A stretch of DNA of 64,000 nucleotides from RUG563 sp045590215 (GCA_045590215.1 JAZNQO010000035.1:5762-69761); one strand, 5' to 3'. Positions 18,201 to 26,287 are shown, counted from the stretch's first letter. A program made the numbers and translations. Notes: a model not told the origin generated them from the sequence alone.

Positions 18201-19385
18201 ATTGTTCAGGGCCTGAATGGAAGCTTGAGCGGCGGCAAGGATTTCCTGATCGGCAGAAGAAAGCGGCTCTTGGCTGTCCGGGAAATCAGAGAGCAGCATG
18301 AAATGGGCATGGGGCGTGGCGGCATGGAGAACATGCAGTTGCCGGGCCATCTGATAGGCCTGCTTTTTACTGCAAAGCAGTGTGGGCACCACCACCAGCA
18401 GGCGTTTGTCCCCAAGGTGCTTTTTGTGTAGCCGGGGCAGCATTCTGGCTGGGAACAGGCGGCGCAAGATGCGATAATAAAGTATGCGGACGATTTCCGA
18501 TGCGGCCAGGAGAAAAAAGGGCAGCAGCAAAAGCGGAACCCCTGAAAAAATAAAAAGAACAGACAAAACCAAAGCAGACAGGAAAAAGGGCAGAAGATAG
18601 AAGAGCGTTTTTTGTTTTGAGGAAAAGCTATGGCTTTCTTTCAAAAGATAGGCATAAATCAGGCTCTGCTTTTCCGTCAGATAATAGCCTGCTTCCTTTT
18701 CGATGCCCTCTTTTCCTTCCGTGAGGGCAAGGGCGGCTCGTGCCACCGCCGTTTCATGCAGGCAGCCTTTTCTGGCGATCCGGCAGACGCAGCTGCGATA
18801 ATACAGGCGGCTTTCCCTGTCCATTTGCCGATAGGTTTCATCCTGCCGGAGAATCTGGCAAACGGGGTTCAGATGCTCCAAAATGGTATTGAAGGGCAGC
18901 TTTGGCAGTTGATGCAAAGCCTGCAAAAGCTGGGCGCAGTGCTTTTGCAGGGCAAGCTGCTTTTCTTCCTCCTTTTCCGTCAGGGCAGGGGACAGGCATT
19001 TGTCCAATTGCTCCATGAGGGCGCAGGAAAGAGCGACGGGCAGGGCATCCCCTTCCCGGCAGCGCATTTCCCTTTCATCGTAGAAGGTGCGCAGCTTTCG
19101 CATCATCTGGCCGGGGTGCAGGGGAAGGGATAAGCATATATCCCGGCAGACGAGCATCAGCCGCACCTCCTTTCCCTCCACAGGCAGGGCAGGCAGCCTC
19201 CTTATTTCCTTTTCCAGGGACAGCAGCCTCGCATACAAAAAAGAGGCTTCATCGGCCAGCATCCGGGCGGCAGGATAGCTTTCCGAAGCATCTTCCGGCA
19301 AATGAAGCATCAGCTTTCGCAGATGCTTTTCAAAAGAAACAGGAAAGGGAAGACGGCCTTTTAGAACAAAAGAACGAAAATCCAT
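12273..19385 (-). CDS. Cyclic beta-1,2-glucan synthase-like protein (GT84 + GH94)
   Basis: The 2370-residue membrane protein has the layout of cyclic beta-1,2-glucan synthases (NdvB/ChvB). An N-terminal cytosolic region is followed by hydrophobic helices (about 262-305). The glycosyltransferase domain has the acidic motif TLDADT (about 460) and RWTRGDWQ (about 598), then more membrane helices (about 630-757). A (alpha/alpha)6 glucoamylase-like domain with GNVVAPYASMLALPF precedes the GH94 phosphorylase-like region. That region has GSGDWNDGMN (about 2064-2073), including the general-acid aspartate, and WLYY/GGWSFYTG near the end. In known enzymes, GT84 makes a linear glucan from UDP-glucose and GH94 trims it. 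ATG 19385 has GGAGG 8 bases upstream. It is divergent from glgB. Whether the product is cyclic is not shown. Confidence 0.85.
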   Translation of the reverse strand: MDFRSFVLKGRLPFPVSFEKHLRKLMLHLPEDASESYPAARMLADEASFLYARLLSLEKEIRRLPALPVEGKEVRLMLVCRDICLSLPLHPGQMMRKLRTFYDEREMRCREGDALPVALSCALMEQLDKCLSPALTEKEEEKQLALQKHCAQLLQALHQLPKLPFNTILEHLNPVCQILRQDETYRQMDRESRLYYRSCVCRIARKGCLHETAVARAALALTEGKEGIEKEAGYYLTEKQSLIYAYLLKESHSFSSKQKTLFYLLPFFLSALVLSVLFIFSGVPLLLLPFFLLAASEIVRILYYRILRRLFPARMLPRLHKKHLGDKRLLVVVPTLLCSKKQAYQMARQLHVLHAATPHAHFMLLSDFPDSQEPLSSADQEILAAAQASIQALNNETDGVYFYFQRSRSWDEGQQAFCGRERKRGALEDLNLLLCGRESPDAFLYASCPLSSLAHSYDHVITLDADTFLPPGAAAKLQGAMEHPLQKGRIAVIQPRMENLAENFHTRTQYFLSAQGGVDAYHTFVQSVYQDVFGCGSFAGKGIFDPSLFLQRTQSRFPSGRILSHDLIEGEFAHAATAEDIALYDTQPAHLSGWQKRLHRWTRGDWQLLPFLKDKALPLLSRWKIYDNLRISLVPLCQMLLLIFGTVFHQPLLFLFGLPWPLHGMIKRMLLFPGKAYTQLDAIIRSLYRQFISRKHLLSWVTADQAETISGLPLLCILCPLAAGTATILFSLLPGGFLPGLVPGILWLVSPLFVRFMDAKKPLHPALSEEDKASVLSLCRDTWHFFEKNVHAGTFFLPPDNVQLQPDKGPALRTSPTNIGLYLLSVLAAKEMGFLTAPQMARRMLRTVETLERLEKWQGHLYNWYSLETLSPLPPRFVSTVDSGNLCACLLACAQGVRQCLESLDEKGRTLPLRLDHLAEKMRFDRLYDPSCHLFHIGYDTHEKRLSQSHYDLLASECRLTSFVAVMQRQVPLKHWFSLGRMTVRQGGGAALLSWGGTAFEYLMPHLLLPLHRNTLLFDGCLNAIRAQITAAGHRPFGISESGYFAFDTDLQYQYRAFGLPSLAVSEHTKGNVVAPYASMLALPFLPDAAIRNLQWMRRLSWYSDEGLFEAADYTPTPMDAPPHLVKSHMAHHQGMILCAGCNLLTDFSLVRHFMTPAKAKAYSFLLCERKPLLPSFSRPLPRKKEAAAPFPSFAFPCPVGYPLAAHALCGKSVTWVMNAKGDGFLKSESRLWTRFHPSFPSGPRFYLRNVQSGAFICPQTRENLIFENGCIRIPFHAFQLQGEMRLLVLPLSDEAVCDIRLENKGTLDAEIEVISYLEVTQSTYREDKAHPNFRDLSVLIEEEGDNGLLCRRLSQKEDIPFLVHRITGDYAALHRQGDRLLFLGRDGHLNAPSQLCQSAGKCVYRTGAVIAPCLSLRGLVRLRPGQKAHVQFVTGEKALQADIPPLETPIDEATLSLCRTKAAMSLRFLGLSPQSVPLYNRVLGSLCFSGQPHQAVSIPSSIHTLWQYGISGDEPLLTVFLQSPDKKLIRHALCAHALMETSGIKTLLLFLCNKEKEDYFTPLQNAVHAAIDAVPAGKERIFICTGGIENAKALRSLSALYLESGTPLSRQLNAIECPFPAAHPLPDAAPPAALPPLFHQNSCGGFTADGDYCIFAPPPAPWHNLLMGQRFGTLLCENAVLHSFSDNSQMNRITKHPLDVHRPDGSEYYFLTDAEGHSLSLTGGTVFHRIGVTEYHSMPFSIKCKMILFSHASEPFGLRLIQLQSEKEAHFTLRCLIRFERDGKTGVFTEDGFAYAASSRQKGLSFAHLPQGECFAPPFSEADFPLFAFQGGSNALFQCSVHLKPHQAETFPLIIGFAQNRQEAHALAGRFLHQGMQDALQETKRFWQEKLDKLLLFGGESWLQLYLNRWLPYQALCARLYGRTGPYQAGGAFGFRDQLQDVLCCLLTNPGFARNHLLLCAAHQYREGDVQHWWHAPRTGVRTRISDDKLFLPFLTALYAETTGDLEVLEEQIPFLVSAPLAPEEDDRYETPHLSPETASLMVHCMLAMESVAFGPHGIPLMGSGDWNDGMNTVGGESVWLGFFLCMVYQHFAPLCDAETAKKLREKRSELLKNMEKAWTGAWYLRAWYKTGEALGGPATNPPRTDLISQCFACLAGAPRDHVRTALQHALQQLWLKEKGMVLLLSPPFTPREKAGYIGSYLPGVRENGGQYTHAVPWLIMALCRIGEYDAAWQIARDILPLFHTDTPEKLQRYRTEPYVLCGDVYAGENLGRGGWSFYTGSAAWLYYVYVTVLLGFEKKGNRLRLNPCPNETMEEFSFIWRHGSTTYHLTASKNTLFATLDGERLKDGWLTLTEDGRTHEAHFPYRKN

Positions 19386-19462
19386 GGAAGAACCTCCGCT
19401 TGCATCATTTTTTGTTAGTGTGCGCCAAAATGCCAATAAAATGACTGGAAATTTTGACTGTT

Positions 19463-19474
19463 CTGTGCTATAAT
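19463..19474 (+). promoter_or_regulatory. Extended -10 promoter of glgB
   Basis: TGTGCTATAAT contains TGC directly before TATAAT (19469-19474). No good -35 box is seen, as expected for an extended -10. The same motif occurs before glgC, murG and the gene at 30994. Confidence 0.6.
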
Positions 19475-19520
19475 GCAAAGCAGAGGAAAATGAACGCATA
19501 AAGGAGGATTGGGAAGGTTT

Positions 19521-21473
19521 ATGTGGTATAATCCGCCTGATGCTGTGGAAAGAGACCGTTTTCACGCCGGTTATTCAGAAAGAGCATATGAATATCTGGG
19601 GGCGCATCCGGTGTGGCAGGATGATCAGCTGCACTGGCATTTTGCCGTGTGGGCACCCAATGCAAGGAAGGTTTGCCTGACGGGGGAATTTTCCAACTGG
19701 GAAGCGGAAAGATACCCTATGGAAAAGCAATTCGACGGCATTTGGGAATTGCGCCTGCCTGCTCGCCTTTTTTCTGCAGAAAGCGACCCGGAAAAATATA
19801 GCTACCCCGATGCAGATGAAAAGCTGAAAAGTTATAAATATGCCATTTTGGGGGCGGATAATGTATGGCATTACCGGGGCGACCCCTACGGCTTTGCCAC
19901 CGAATGCCGCCCCAATAACGCCAACCGCCTGTGGGATATGCGCACCTATGAATGGAAAGACGCCGAATGGCTGGAAAAACGTAAAACATGGGATGCCTAC
20001 CATAGCCCTGTGAATATCTACGAAATGCACCTTGGCACATGGCGGCAGCCGGAGCCGGAAGTGTATTACACCTATTCCGAAATTGCGGACAGATTGGTTC
20101 CCTACATCCGCAAGATGGGCTATACCCATGTGGAATTTCTGCCGGTGATGGAGCATCCCTTTGATGGCAGCTGGGGCTATCAGGTGACGGGGTATTACAG
20201 CCCCACCGCCCGGTACGGCGACCCGGATGGCTTGAAAGAGCTGATTGACCGGCTGCATCAGGCCGGCATCGGCGTGATATTGGACTGGGTGCCTGCCCAT
20301 TTTCCCAGGGACGAAATCGGCCTGCGCCAGTTTGACGGCACGCCATGCTATGAGCATCAGAACCCCTTGCGCGGGGAAATGCCCCAGTGGGGCACCATGC
20401 TGTTTGACTATGGCAGGGGGGAAGTGTGCTCCTTCCTTTGCTCCAACGCCCTGTTCTGGCTGAAGGAATATCATGCGGACGGCCTGCGCTGCGACGCCGT
20501 CAGCTGCATGCTGTACCATAACTTTTGCAAGGAAGACGGCCAATGGGTGCCCAATAAGGACGGCGGTAAGGAGAATTACGAAGCCATTGATTTCCTGCGC
20601 AGGCTGAATGCAGCGGCGTACAGGGAATGTCCCGGCATTATGATGATTGCGGAGGAAGCCACGGCTTTCCCCATGATTACAAGGCCTACGGATATGGGCG
20701 GACTGGGATTCGGCTTCAAATGGAATATGGGCTGGATGAACGACATACTCTTCTATATCAAGAAAGACCCCATCCACCGCAAATACCATCATGATAAACT
20801 GACGTTCTCCCTCTACTATGCCTTTTCGGAAAACTATGTGCTGCCCTTCTCCCACGACGAGGTGGTGCATGGCAAACATTCCATGCTGGACAAGCAGCCG
20901 GGGGATATCTGGCAGAAGTTTGCGGGGCTGAGGGCTCTTTATGGCTACACTATGGCGCATCCCGGCAAAAAACTGCTTTTCATGGGCGGCGAATTTGGCC
21001 ATTATATCGAATGGAAAGACGATATTGAGATGGACTGGTTCCTGCTGCTTTATGAAAAGCATCCGGAAATGCAAAAGTTCGTGGCGAAGCTGAATAAGTT
21101 TTATCGTTCCACCCCGGCTCTCTACGGCAACGATTTGGACTGGAACGGCTTCCAGTGGCTGAATGTGAACGATGCGGAGCATAGTGTTCTTGCCTTCATG
21201 CGTTCCGACGGCAAGCATATGCCCATCATCAGTGTCACCAATTTCACCCCGGCTTTCTATGGGCAATATCGCATTGCGCTGCCCTATGACTGCGAAATCA
21301 TCGAAGTGCTCAATTCCGACAGGGCGGAGTTTGCCGGAAGCGACCAGTATAACGCATGGCCCATCCGCGCCCAGCAGATACCGTTTAACGACCAGCCCTA
21401 CAGCTGCGAAATCTGCGTGCCGCCCCTTTCCACGGTGTATTTCAAGGTGAAAAAGCCGTCCAAAAAGAAATAA
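19521..21473 (+). CDS. glgB: 1,4-alpha-glucan branching enzyme
   Basis: This 650-residue GH13 enzyme introduces alpha-1,6 branches into glycogen. The N-terminal CBM48 module (about 15-110) contains HFAVWAPNARKVCLTGEFSNW. In the catalytic barrel, the nucleophile is in DGLRCDAV (Asp325), the acid/base in MIAEEAT (Glu378), and the third acidic residue in FSHDEVVHG (Asp446). ELLPV-type FLPVMEHPFDGSWGYQ is also present. I use ATG 19521; AAGGAGG is 13 bases upstream and GGGAAGG 3 bases upstream, so the start is slightly uncertain. It is the first gene of a glgBCDA cluster, 126 bases before glgC. Confidence 0.95.
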   Translation: MWYNPPDAVERDRFHAGYSERAYEYLGAHPVWQDDQLHWHFAVWAPNARKVCLTGEFSNWEAERYPMEKQFDGIWELRLPARLFSAESDPEKYSYPDADEKLKSYKYAILGADNVWHYRGDPYGFATECRPNNANRLWDMRTYEWKDAEWLEKRKTWDAYHSPVNIYEMHLGTWRQPEPEVYYTYSEIADRLVPYIRKMGYTHVEFLPVMEHPFDGSWGYQVTGYYSPTARYGDPDGLKELIDRLHQAGIGVILDWVPAHFPRDEIGLRQFDGTPCYEHQNPLRGEMPQWGTMLFDYGRGEVCSFLCSNALFWLKEYHADGLRCDAVSCMLYHNFCKEDGQWVPNKDGGKENYEAIDFLRRLNAAAYRECPGIMMIAEEATAFPMITRPTDMGGLGFGFKWNMGWMNDILFYIKKDPIHRKYHHDKLTFSLYYAFSENYVLPFSHDEVVHGKHSMLDKQPGDIWQKFAGLRALYGYTMAHPGKKLLFMGGEFGHYIEWKDDIEMDWFLLLYEKHPEMQKFVAKLNKFYRSTPALYGNDLDWNGFQWLNVNDAEHSVLAFMRSDGKHMPIISVTNFTPAFYGQYRIALPYDCEIIEVLNSDRAEFAGSDQYNAWPIRAQQIPFNDQPYSCEICVPPLSTVYFKVKKPSKKK

Positions 21474-21511
21474 TGCACAAAATGGGAAAATATCTTCCAT
21501 ATTGGCGAAAA

Positions 21512-21523
21512 ATGTGCTATAAT
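21512..21523 (+). promoter_or_regulatory. Extended -10 promoter of glgC
   Basis: ATGTGCTATAAT, with TGC before TATAAT (21518-21523), lies 77 bases before glgC. It suggests glgCD can be transcribed separately from glgB. Confidence 0.55.
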
Positions 21524-21599
21524 AGCAAGCGAACAGAAAAATAAGCCTTTTTATCCTGAAAAAGCAGGAAAAAGCTTAATAAAGAAGGGAGTTTTTCAC

Positions 21600-22775
21600 A
21601 TGCCCGCTAAAAAGCGTTGTGTGGCCATGCTGCTGGCCGGCGGCCAGGGAAGCCGTCTGGGAATCCTGACCAAGCAAATGGCCAAGCCTGCCGTGCCCTA
21701 TGGCTGCAAGTATCGTATTATCGACTTCCCCCTGTCCAATTGCACGAACTCCAATATCGACGTGGTGGGCGTTCTGACCCAGTATCGTCCTTTGGAATTG
21801 AATGCCTATATCGCCAGCGGTGCGCCGTGGGATCTGGACCTTGTGTCCGGCGGCGTTTTCGTGCTGCCTCCTTATCATTCCGGCTCCAGCGGCGAATGGT
21901 ATAAGGGCACGGCTAACGCTATCTACCAGAACCTGGCCTTCATTGCCCAGTATAATCCCGATTATGTGCTGATTCTGTCCGGCGACCATATTTATAAAAT
22001 GGACTACGCCGCCATGATCAACCACCATGAAAAGCTGGGGGCTGATGCCACCATCGCCGTGCGTCAGGTTCCGTGGGAAGAGGCCAGCCGCTTTGGCATC
22101 ATGAACACCGATGCGGATTTCAACATTGTTGAATTTGAAGAAAAGCCCAAGAATCCCAAGTCCAACAACGCTTCCATGGGCGTGTATGTGTTCACCTGGG
22201 AAAAGCTGCGCAAATACCTCATCCAGGACGAAGCGGATCCTACTTCCTCCAACGACTTCGGCAAGAACATCATCCCCGCCATGCTGGGCGACGGCCAGAA
22301 GATGGTGGCCTATTCCTTCAATGATTACTGGAAGGACGTCGGCACCATCGAAAGCCTGTGGGAAGCCAATATGGATCTGCTGGCTGAAAAGCCGGAAATT
22401 GACCTGCATGATAAGAAATTCCGCATCTATGCCCGTAACCTTGGCATGCCGCCGCACCACATTGCAGACGGTGCTACGGTGGATAACTGCCTGATTACCG
22501 AAGGCTGCGAAATCATGGGTACGGTGGCTCATTCCATCCTTTCTTCCGGCGTGGTTGTGGAAGAAGGGGCGAAGGTGATCGACAGCGTGATCATGCCCGG
22601 TGCTGTGATTAAGAGCGGTGCCGTCGTCCGTCGTGCCATCGTGGCCGAGAATGCCGTGATTTCTGCCGGCTGCGAGATCGGCGAAGAAGAAGGCCTCATC
22701 GCTGTGGTGGGTCAGGGCGTAACGGTGCCTGAAAATACAGCCGTCAAGGCTGGCGAGCAATTCGCTGACGCTTGA
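21600..22775 (+). CDS. glgC: Glucose-1-phosphate adenylyltransferase, catalytic subunit
   Basis: The 391-residue enzyme makes ADP-glucose from ATP and glucose-1-phosphate, the committed step of bacterial glycogen synthesis. The N-terminal nucleotidyltransferase has GGQGSRLGILTKQMAKPAVPYG (from about 14) and YRIIDFPLSNC. SGDHIYKMDY and the FEEKPKNPKS sugar-phosphate region follow. The C-terminal left-handed beta-helix (about 285-385) shows hexapeptide repeats. AAGAAGGGAG precedes the ATG. The next gene, glgD, encodes the partner subunit. Allosteric properties cannot be read from the sequence. Confidence 0.96.
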   Translation: MPAKKRCVAMLLAGGQGSRLGILTKQMAKPAVPYGCKYRIIDFPLSNCTNSNIDVVGVLTQYRPLELNAYIASGAPWDLDLVSGGVFVLPPYHSGSSGEWYKGTANAIYQNLAFIAQYNPDYVLILSGDHIYKMDYAAMINHHEKLGADATIAVRQVPWEEASRFGIMNTDADFNIVEFEEKPKNPKSNNASMGVYVFTWEKLRKYLIQDEADPTSSNDFGKNIIPAMLGDGQKMVAYSFNDYWKDVGTIESLWEANMDLLAEKPEIDLHDKKFRIYARNLGMPPHHIADGATVDNCLITEGCEIMGTVAHSILSSGVVVEEGAKVIDSVIMPGAVIKSGAVVRRAIVAENAVISAGCEIGEEEGLIAVVGQGVTVPENTAVKAGEQFADA

Positions 22776-22792
22776 GGAAGGGGGAAGAAACA

Positions 22793-23914
22793 ATGAAAAG
22801 CATGATGGGTATCATTTATACCGGTGAACGGGATCAGCAGCTTCGGGAGCTGACCACCAACCGTGCCGTGGCTGCCGTACCGATTTACGGCCGCTATCGT
22901 CTGATTGACTTCCCGCTTTCTGCCATGGTTTCCAGCGGCATCAAGAATGTGGGCGTCATTTTGCAGCGCAACTATAACAGCCTCATGGACCATCTGGGCT
23001 CCGGCCGTGAATGGGATCTGCATGGCAAGCGCAACGGCCTTGTGATGCTGCCGCCTTTCATGACGAGGGATAACGTGGGCGTGTATGCCGGGTTCCTGGA
23101 TGCCGTGCGCTCCAATCTGCATTATCTGCGGCGCAGCAAGGAACGTTATGTGGTGGTAACGGATACACATATCCTCTATTCCGCCAAGTATGACGAAATG
23201 CTGTCTGCCCATATTGAAAAGGGTGCGGATATCACCCTGCTGTATACCAAAGATCCTTCCCTTCGCCGCAATGGCGCAGGCCGCTATATCGACGTGGACG
23301 AAAACGGCCGTGTGACGGGGCTGGAAGTGGATCCCTCCATTTCCCGGATGCCCTACACCTATATGGAATCCATGTGCGTGCGCCGTGAGCTGCTGATTGA
23401 CCTGGTAGACCGTGCTGTGTCCCGTGGCCAGTATCATCTGACCCGTGATTTGCTCATGAACGGCATCTACGAAGGCACGCTGCGTGTATACGGCTATGAA
23501 TACACCGGCAAGGCCTGGCATATTGACTCTGTTCAGGCTTACTTTGAAGCTTCCATGGACTTGATGGATGCAGAAACCCGCCGCAAGTTCTTCGACCCCG
23601 ATCGTCCCGTGCTGACCAAGCTGCGTGACGAAATGCCCTCCCGGTATGTGACCGGTGCCAATGTGAAAAATTCGCTGGTGGCGGACGGCTGCGTGGTGGA
23701 AGGCACGGTGGAAAACAGCATTCTCTTCCGTGGCGTACATATCGAAAAGGGCGCAGTGGTGAAGAACTCCATCATCATGCAGGACGGCTGCGTGCAGAAG
23801 GATGCCGAAATTGACCACTGCATTCTGGATAAGCAGTCCATCATCCGGGAAGACACCCGGCTCATCGGCCCCCGGAATTATCCCATCGTTGTGGCAAAGG
23901 ATCTAATTGTTTGA
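22793..23914 (+). CDS. glgD: GlgD-type ADP-glucose pyrophosphorylase subunit
   Basis: The 373-residue homologue of GlgC lacks the standard N-terminal GGxGxRL loop; MGIIYTGERDQQLRELTTNRA is found instead. In Bacillota, GlgD is typically a poorly active subunit that forms a hetero-oligomer with GlgC and raises its activity. YRLIDFPLSAMVSSGI is retained, and a C-terminal beta-helix with VEGTVENSILFRGV-type hexapeptides is visible. The ATG at 22793 has GGAAGGGGGAAG upstream and follows the glgC stop by 17 bases. The presence of this subunit is itself a Bacillota marker. Confidence 0.94.
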   Translation: MKSMMGIIYTGERDQQLRELTTNRAVAAVPIYGRYRLIDFPLSAMVSSGIKNVGVILQRNYNSLMDHLGSGREWDLHGKRNGLVMLPPFMTRDNVGVYAGFLDAVRSNLHYLRRSKERYVVVTDTHILYSAKYDEMLSAHIEKGADITLLYTKDPSLRRNGAGRYIDVDENGRVTGLEVDPSISRMPYTYMESMCVRRELLIDLVDRAVSRGQYHLTRDLLMNGIYEGTLRVYGYEYTGKAWHIDSVQAYFEASMDLMDAETRRKFFDPDRPVLTKLRDEMPSRYVTGANVKNSLVADGCVVEGTVENSILFRGVHIEKGAVVKNSIIMQDGCVQKDAEIDHCILDKQSIIREDTRLIGPRNYPIVVAKDLIV

Positions 23915-23957
23915 CGCTCCTTGGGCGAAACCTTTGCCTGCAAAAAATGATTCTTTC

Positions 23958-23988
23958 ATGCAGGGCATAAGTCATTTGTGCCCTGCAT
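23958..23988. repeat. Inverted repeat between glgD and glgA
   Basis: ATGCAGGGCA (23958-23967) pairs with TGCCCTGCAT (23979-23988) across an 11-base loop. No T-run follows, so it is a poor terminator. It may be an mRNA processing or stability hairpin setting relative glgA expression. Confidence 0.5.
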
Positions 23989-24062
23989 ATACTGTGTAAT
24001 GGCCTCTTTTGCTGCCGCACAGAACGGTAAAAAAACCGATTAACGACAGAGGAGAATGGAAC

Positions 24063-25682
24063 ATGAAAATTCTTTTTACTGCATCTGAATGCGTTCCCTT
24101 TATCAAAACCGGCGGTTTGGCCGACGTGGTGGGCGCACTGGCTCCTGTGCTGGCCAAGAAAGGCCATGATGTGCGGGTCATGCTGCCTCTGTATGGCATG
24201 ATTCCCCATGACTATGTGGCGCAGATGAAGCATGTGCTGGATTTTGAGGTGGATCTGGGCTGGCGCAAGCAGTACTGCGGTATTGAAGCCCTGGAAAAAG
24301 ACGGCGTGATCTATTACTTCATTGATAACAAGTATTACTTCGGCCGCAGCTATGTGTACGGCATGGGCGGCGATGAATATGAACGCTATGGCTTCTTTGA
24401 CAGGGCTTGCCTGAACGCCCTGCCGCTGTTGGACTTTGCCCCCGATATCCTCCACGCCCATGACTGGCAGGCCGGCATGATTCCGGCATTGCTGAAGATT
24501 CAGTATCAGCATCTGCCCTTCTATGCGGACATGAAAGTGGTCTTCACCATCCATAACCTGCAGTATCAGGGCATCTTCGGCATCCCCGAAGTGCAGGATG
24601 TGCTGGGCCTTGGGGACAGCCTGTTTACCGATGACAAGCTGGAATGTTATGGCTGTGCCAATTTCATGAAGGCGGCTCTGGTCTATTCCGACGAAATCAC
24701 CACCGTCAGCCCCTCCTACGCCGAAGAAATTCAGACGGCGTATTATGGCGAGCGTATGGACGGCCTGCTCCGTGCCAAGCGTGCCCATCTTTCCGGCGTG
24801 CTCAATGGCATTGACATTGGCGAATATGACCCGGCAAACGATCCGCTGATCCCGGCCAAGTATACCGTTCATGATATGAGCGGTAAGGCCGTCTGCAAGG
24901 CGGAACTGCAAAAGGAACTGGGGCTGGACGAAAATCCCGATGTGCCCGTCATTTCCCTGATTACCCGTTTGAGCAATCAGAAGGGCTTGGATCTGATTGA
25001 CCGTGTGATTGGCGAAATCATGGAAGAAGATGTGCAGCTGGTGGTGCTGGGCATGGGCGATGCCCGGTATGTGAACCTGTTCAGCTGGGCCGAGCAGCAT
25101 TATCCCGGCCGTGTGGCCGCACGCTTCCGCATGGATGGTGCTTTGGCGCACCGCATCTATGCCGGTTCCGATATGTTCCTCATGCCCAGCCAGTTTGAGC
25201 CCTGTGGCCTGAGCCAGATGATCGCTCTGCGCTATGGTACGCTGCCCATCGTTCGTGAAACTGGCGGCCTGCGGGATACCGTGCTTTCCTATAACGAAGC
25301 CAACAATGCTGGCAACGGCTTCACTTTCTTCAATTACAACGCCCACGACATGCTCTTCACCATCCGCCGTGCCCTCTATTTCTATACCAGCAATAAGGCT
25401 GTGTGGCAGATGCTGCAAAAGCGTGGCATGGAAGGTGATTATTCCTGGGATCATTCCGCTGAAACCTATCTTTCCCTCTATGAGGATATGCTGCGCCAGG
25501 CCAAGCCGGACGAACTCAAGGCCAAGAAGCCCCGTGCGCCTCGGAAGCCCAAGGTGGAAGTAGTGGTGGAAGCGGAAGAAAAGCCCAAGGCCAAGAAAAC
25601 CACCAAGCCCAAGGCTGAAGAAAAGCCTGCAGAAAAGAAAACCCGTGCTCCCCGGAAAAAGAAGACCGAAACCGCTGAATAA
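24063..25682 (+). CDS. glgA: Glycogen synthase (ADP-glucose)
   Basis: This 539-residue GT5 enzyme elongates alpha-1,4-glucan from ADP-glucose. The N-terminus has the KTGGLADVVGALAP motif (about 15-28), which binds ADP-glucose. HDWQAGMIPALL and the GT-B C-terminal motifs SLITRLSNQKGLDL and FEPCGLSQMIALRYGTLPIVRETGGLRD are present. The canonical enzyme would end near residue 485. Here a tail of about 54 residues follows, made almost only of Lys, Pro, Ala and Glu with repeated KPKAxxK and RAPRK units. ATG 24063 has AGAGGAGAATGG upstream; the longer frame has no support. Confidence 0.95.
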   Translation: MKILFTASECVPFIKTGGLADVVGALAPVLAKKGHDVRVMLPLYGMIPHDYVAQMKHVLDFEVDLGWRKQYCGIEALEKDGVIYYFIDNKYYFGRSYVYGMGGDEYERYGFFDRACLNALPLLDFAPDILHAHDWQAGMIPALLKIQYQHLPFYADMKVVFTIHNLQYQGIFGIPEVQDVLGLGDSLFTDDKLECYGCANFMKAALVYSDEITTVSPSYAEEIQTAYYGERMDGLLRAKRAHLSGVLNGIDIGEYDPANDPLIPAKYTVHDMSGKAVCKAELQKELGLDENPDVPVISLITRLSNQKGLDLIDRVIGEIMEEDVQLVVLGMGDARYVNLFSWAEQHYPGRVAARFRMDGALAHRIYAGSDMFLMPSQFEPCGLSQMIALRYGTLPIVRETGGLRDTVLSYNEANNAGNGFTFFNYNAHDMLFTIRRALYFYTSNKAVWQMLQKRGMEGDYSWDHSAETYLSLYEDMLRQAKPDELKAKKPRAPRKPKVEVVVEAEEKPKAKKTTKPKAEEKPAEKKTRAPRKKKTETAE

Positions 25683-25692
25683 GTGATTTCAT

Positions 25693-25719
25693 GGGCTGCC
25701 TGAAACGGGCAGCCCTTTT
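25693..25719 (+). terminator. Terminator after glgA
   Basis: GGGCTGCC-TGAAAC-GGGCAGCCC (25693-25715) is followed by TTTT, 10 bases after the glgA stop. Confidence 0.8.
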
Positions 25720-25810
25720 GCATGGCGTGCGAGATGCAGGGGACAGTGTCCCCCTGATGGGGTTTGGGGTAACGCCCCATAAAAGAGTTATCATTCAAAA
25801 GGAGAAAATT

Positions 25811-26278
25811 ATGGAAAGAATTGCATCCTTTCAGATCAATCATCTGAATTTATTTCCGGGGCTGTATGTATCCCGGAGGGATGAGAAGGGCGGCCAGATG
25901 GTGACCACCTTTGATTTGCGTATCACGGCACCCAACCGGGAACCGGTGATTGACGTACCGGCTTTGCATACCATTGAGCATCTGGGGGCGACCTACCTGC
26001 GCAATAGTGCAGAGAAGGAAAATGTGGTATATTTCGGCCCCATGGGTTGCCGGACGGGGTGTTATCTGCTTTTGTTCGGGGACTGGGACAGCGAGGATGC
26101 GTTCCCTTTGGTGGACGCAATGTGCAGCTTTATTGTGGGCTTTGAAGGGGAAATTCCCGGGGCGAAGCCGGAGGAATGCGGCAATTACAGCGAGCAGAAC
26201 CTGAACATGGCGAAGCATTATATTGCCCGGTATCAGCAGGAGCTGCGGCAGCATCGGCGGTTTATTTATCCCGATTAA
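25811..26278 (+). CDS. luxS: S-ribosylhomocysteine lyase
   Basis: This 155-residue metalloenzyme of the activated methyl cycle converts S-ribosylhomocysteine to homocysteine and DPD, the precursor of autoinducer-2. The metal-binding HxxEH motif is His53-Thr-Ile-Glu56-His57. The active-site cysteine lies in GPMGCRTG (Cys80), and the C-terminal metal-binding cysteine in the PEECGNYSEQNL region. Length is typical. The ATG at 25811 has AAAGGAGA 6 bases upstream. It is monocistronic between the glycogen genes and smpB. No mtn or methionine genes adjoin it, so signalling versus recycling cannot be judged. Confidence 0.96.
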   Translation: MERIASFQINHLNLFPGLYVSRRDEKGGQMVTTFDLRITAPNREPVIDVPALHTIEHLGATYLRNSAEKENVVYFGPMGCRTGCYLLLFGDWDSEDAFPLVDAMCSFIVGFEGEIPGAKPEECGNYSEQNLNMAKHYIARYQQELRQHRRFIYPD

Positions 26279-26287
26279 AACAAATGT

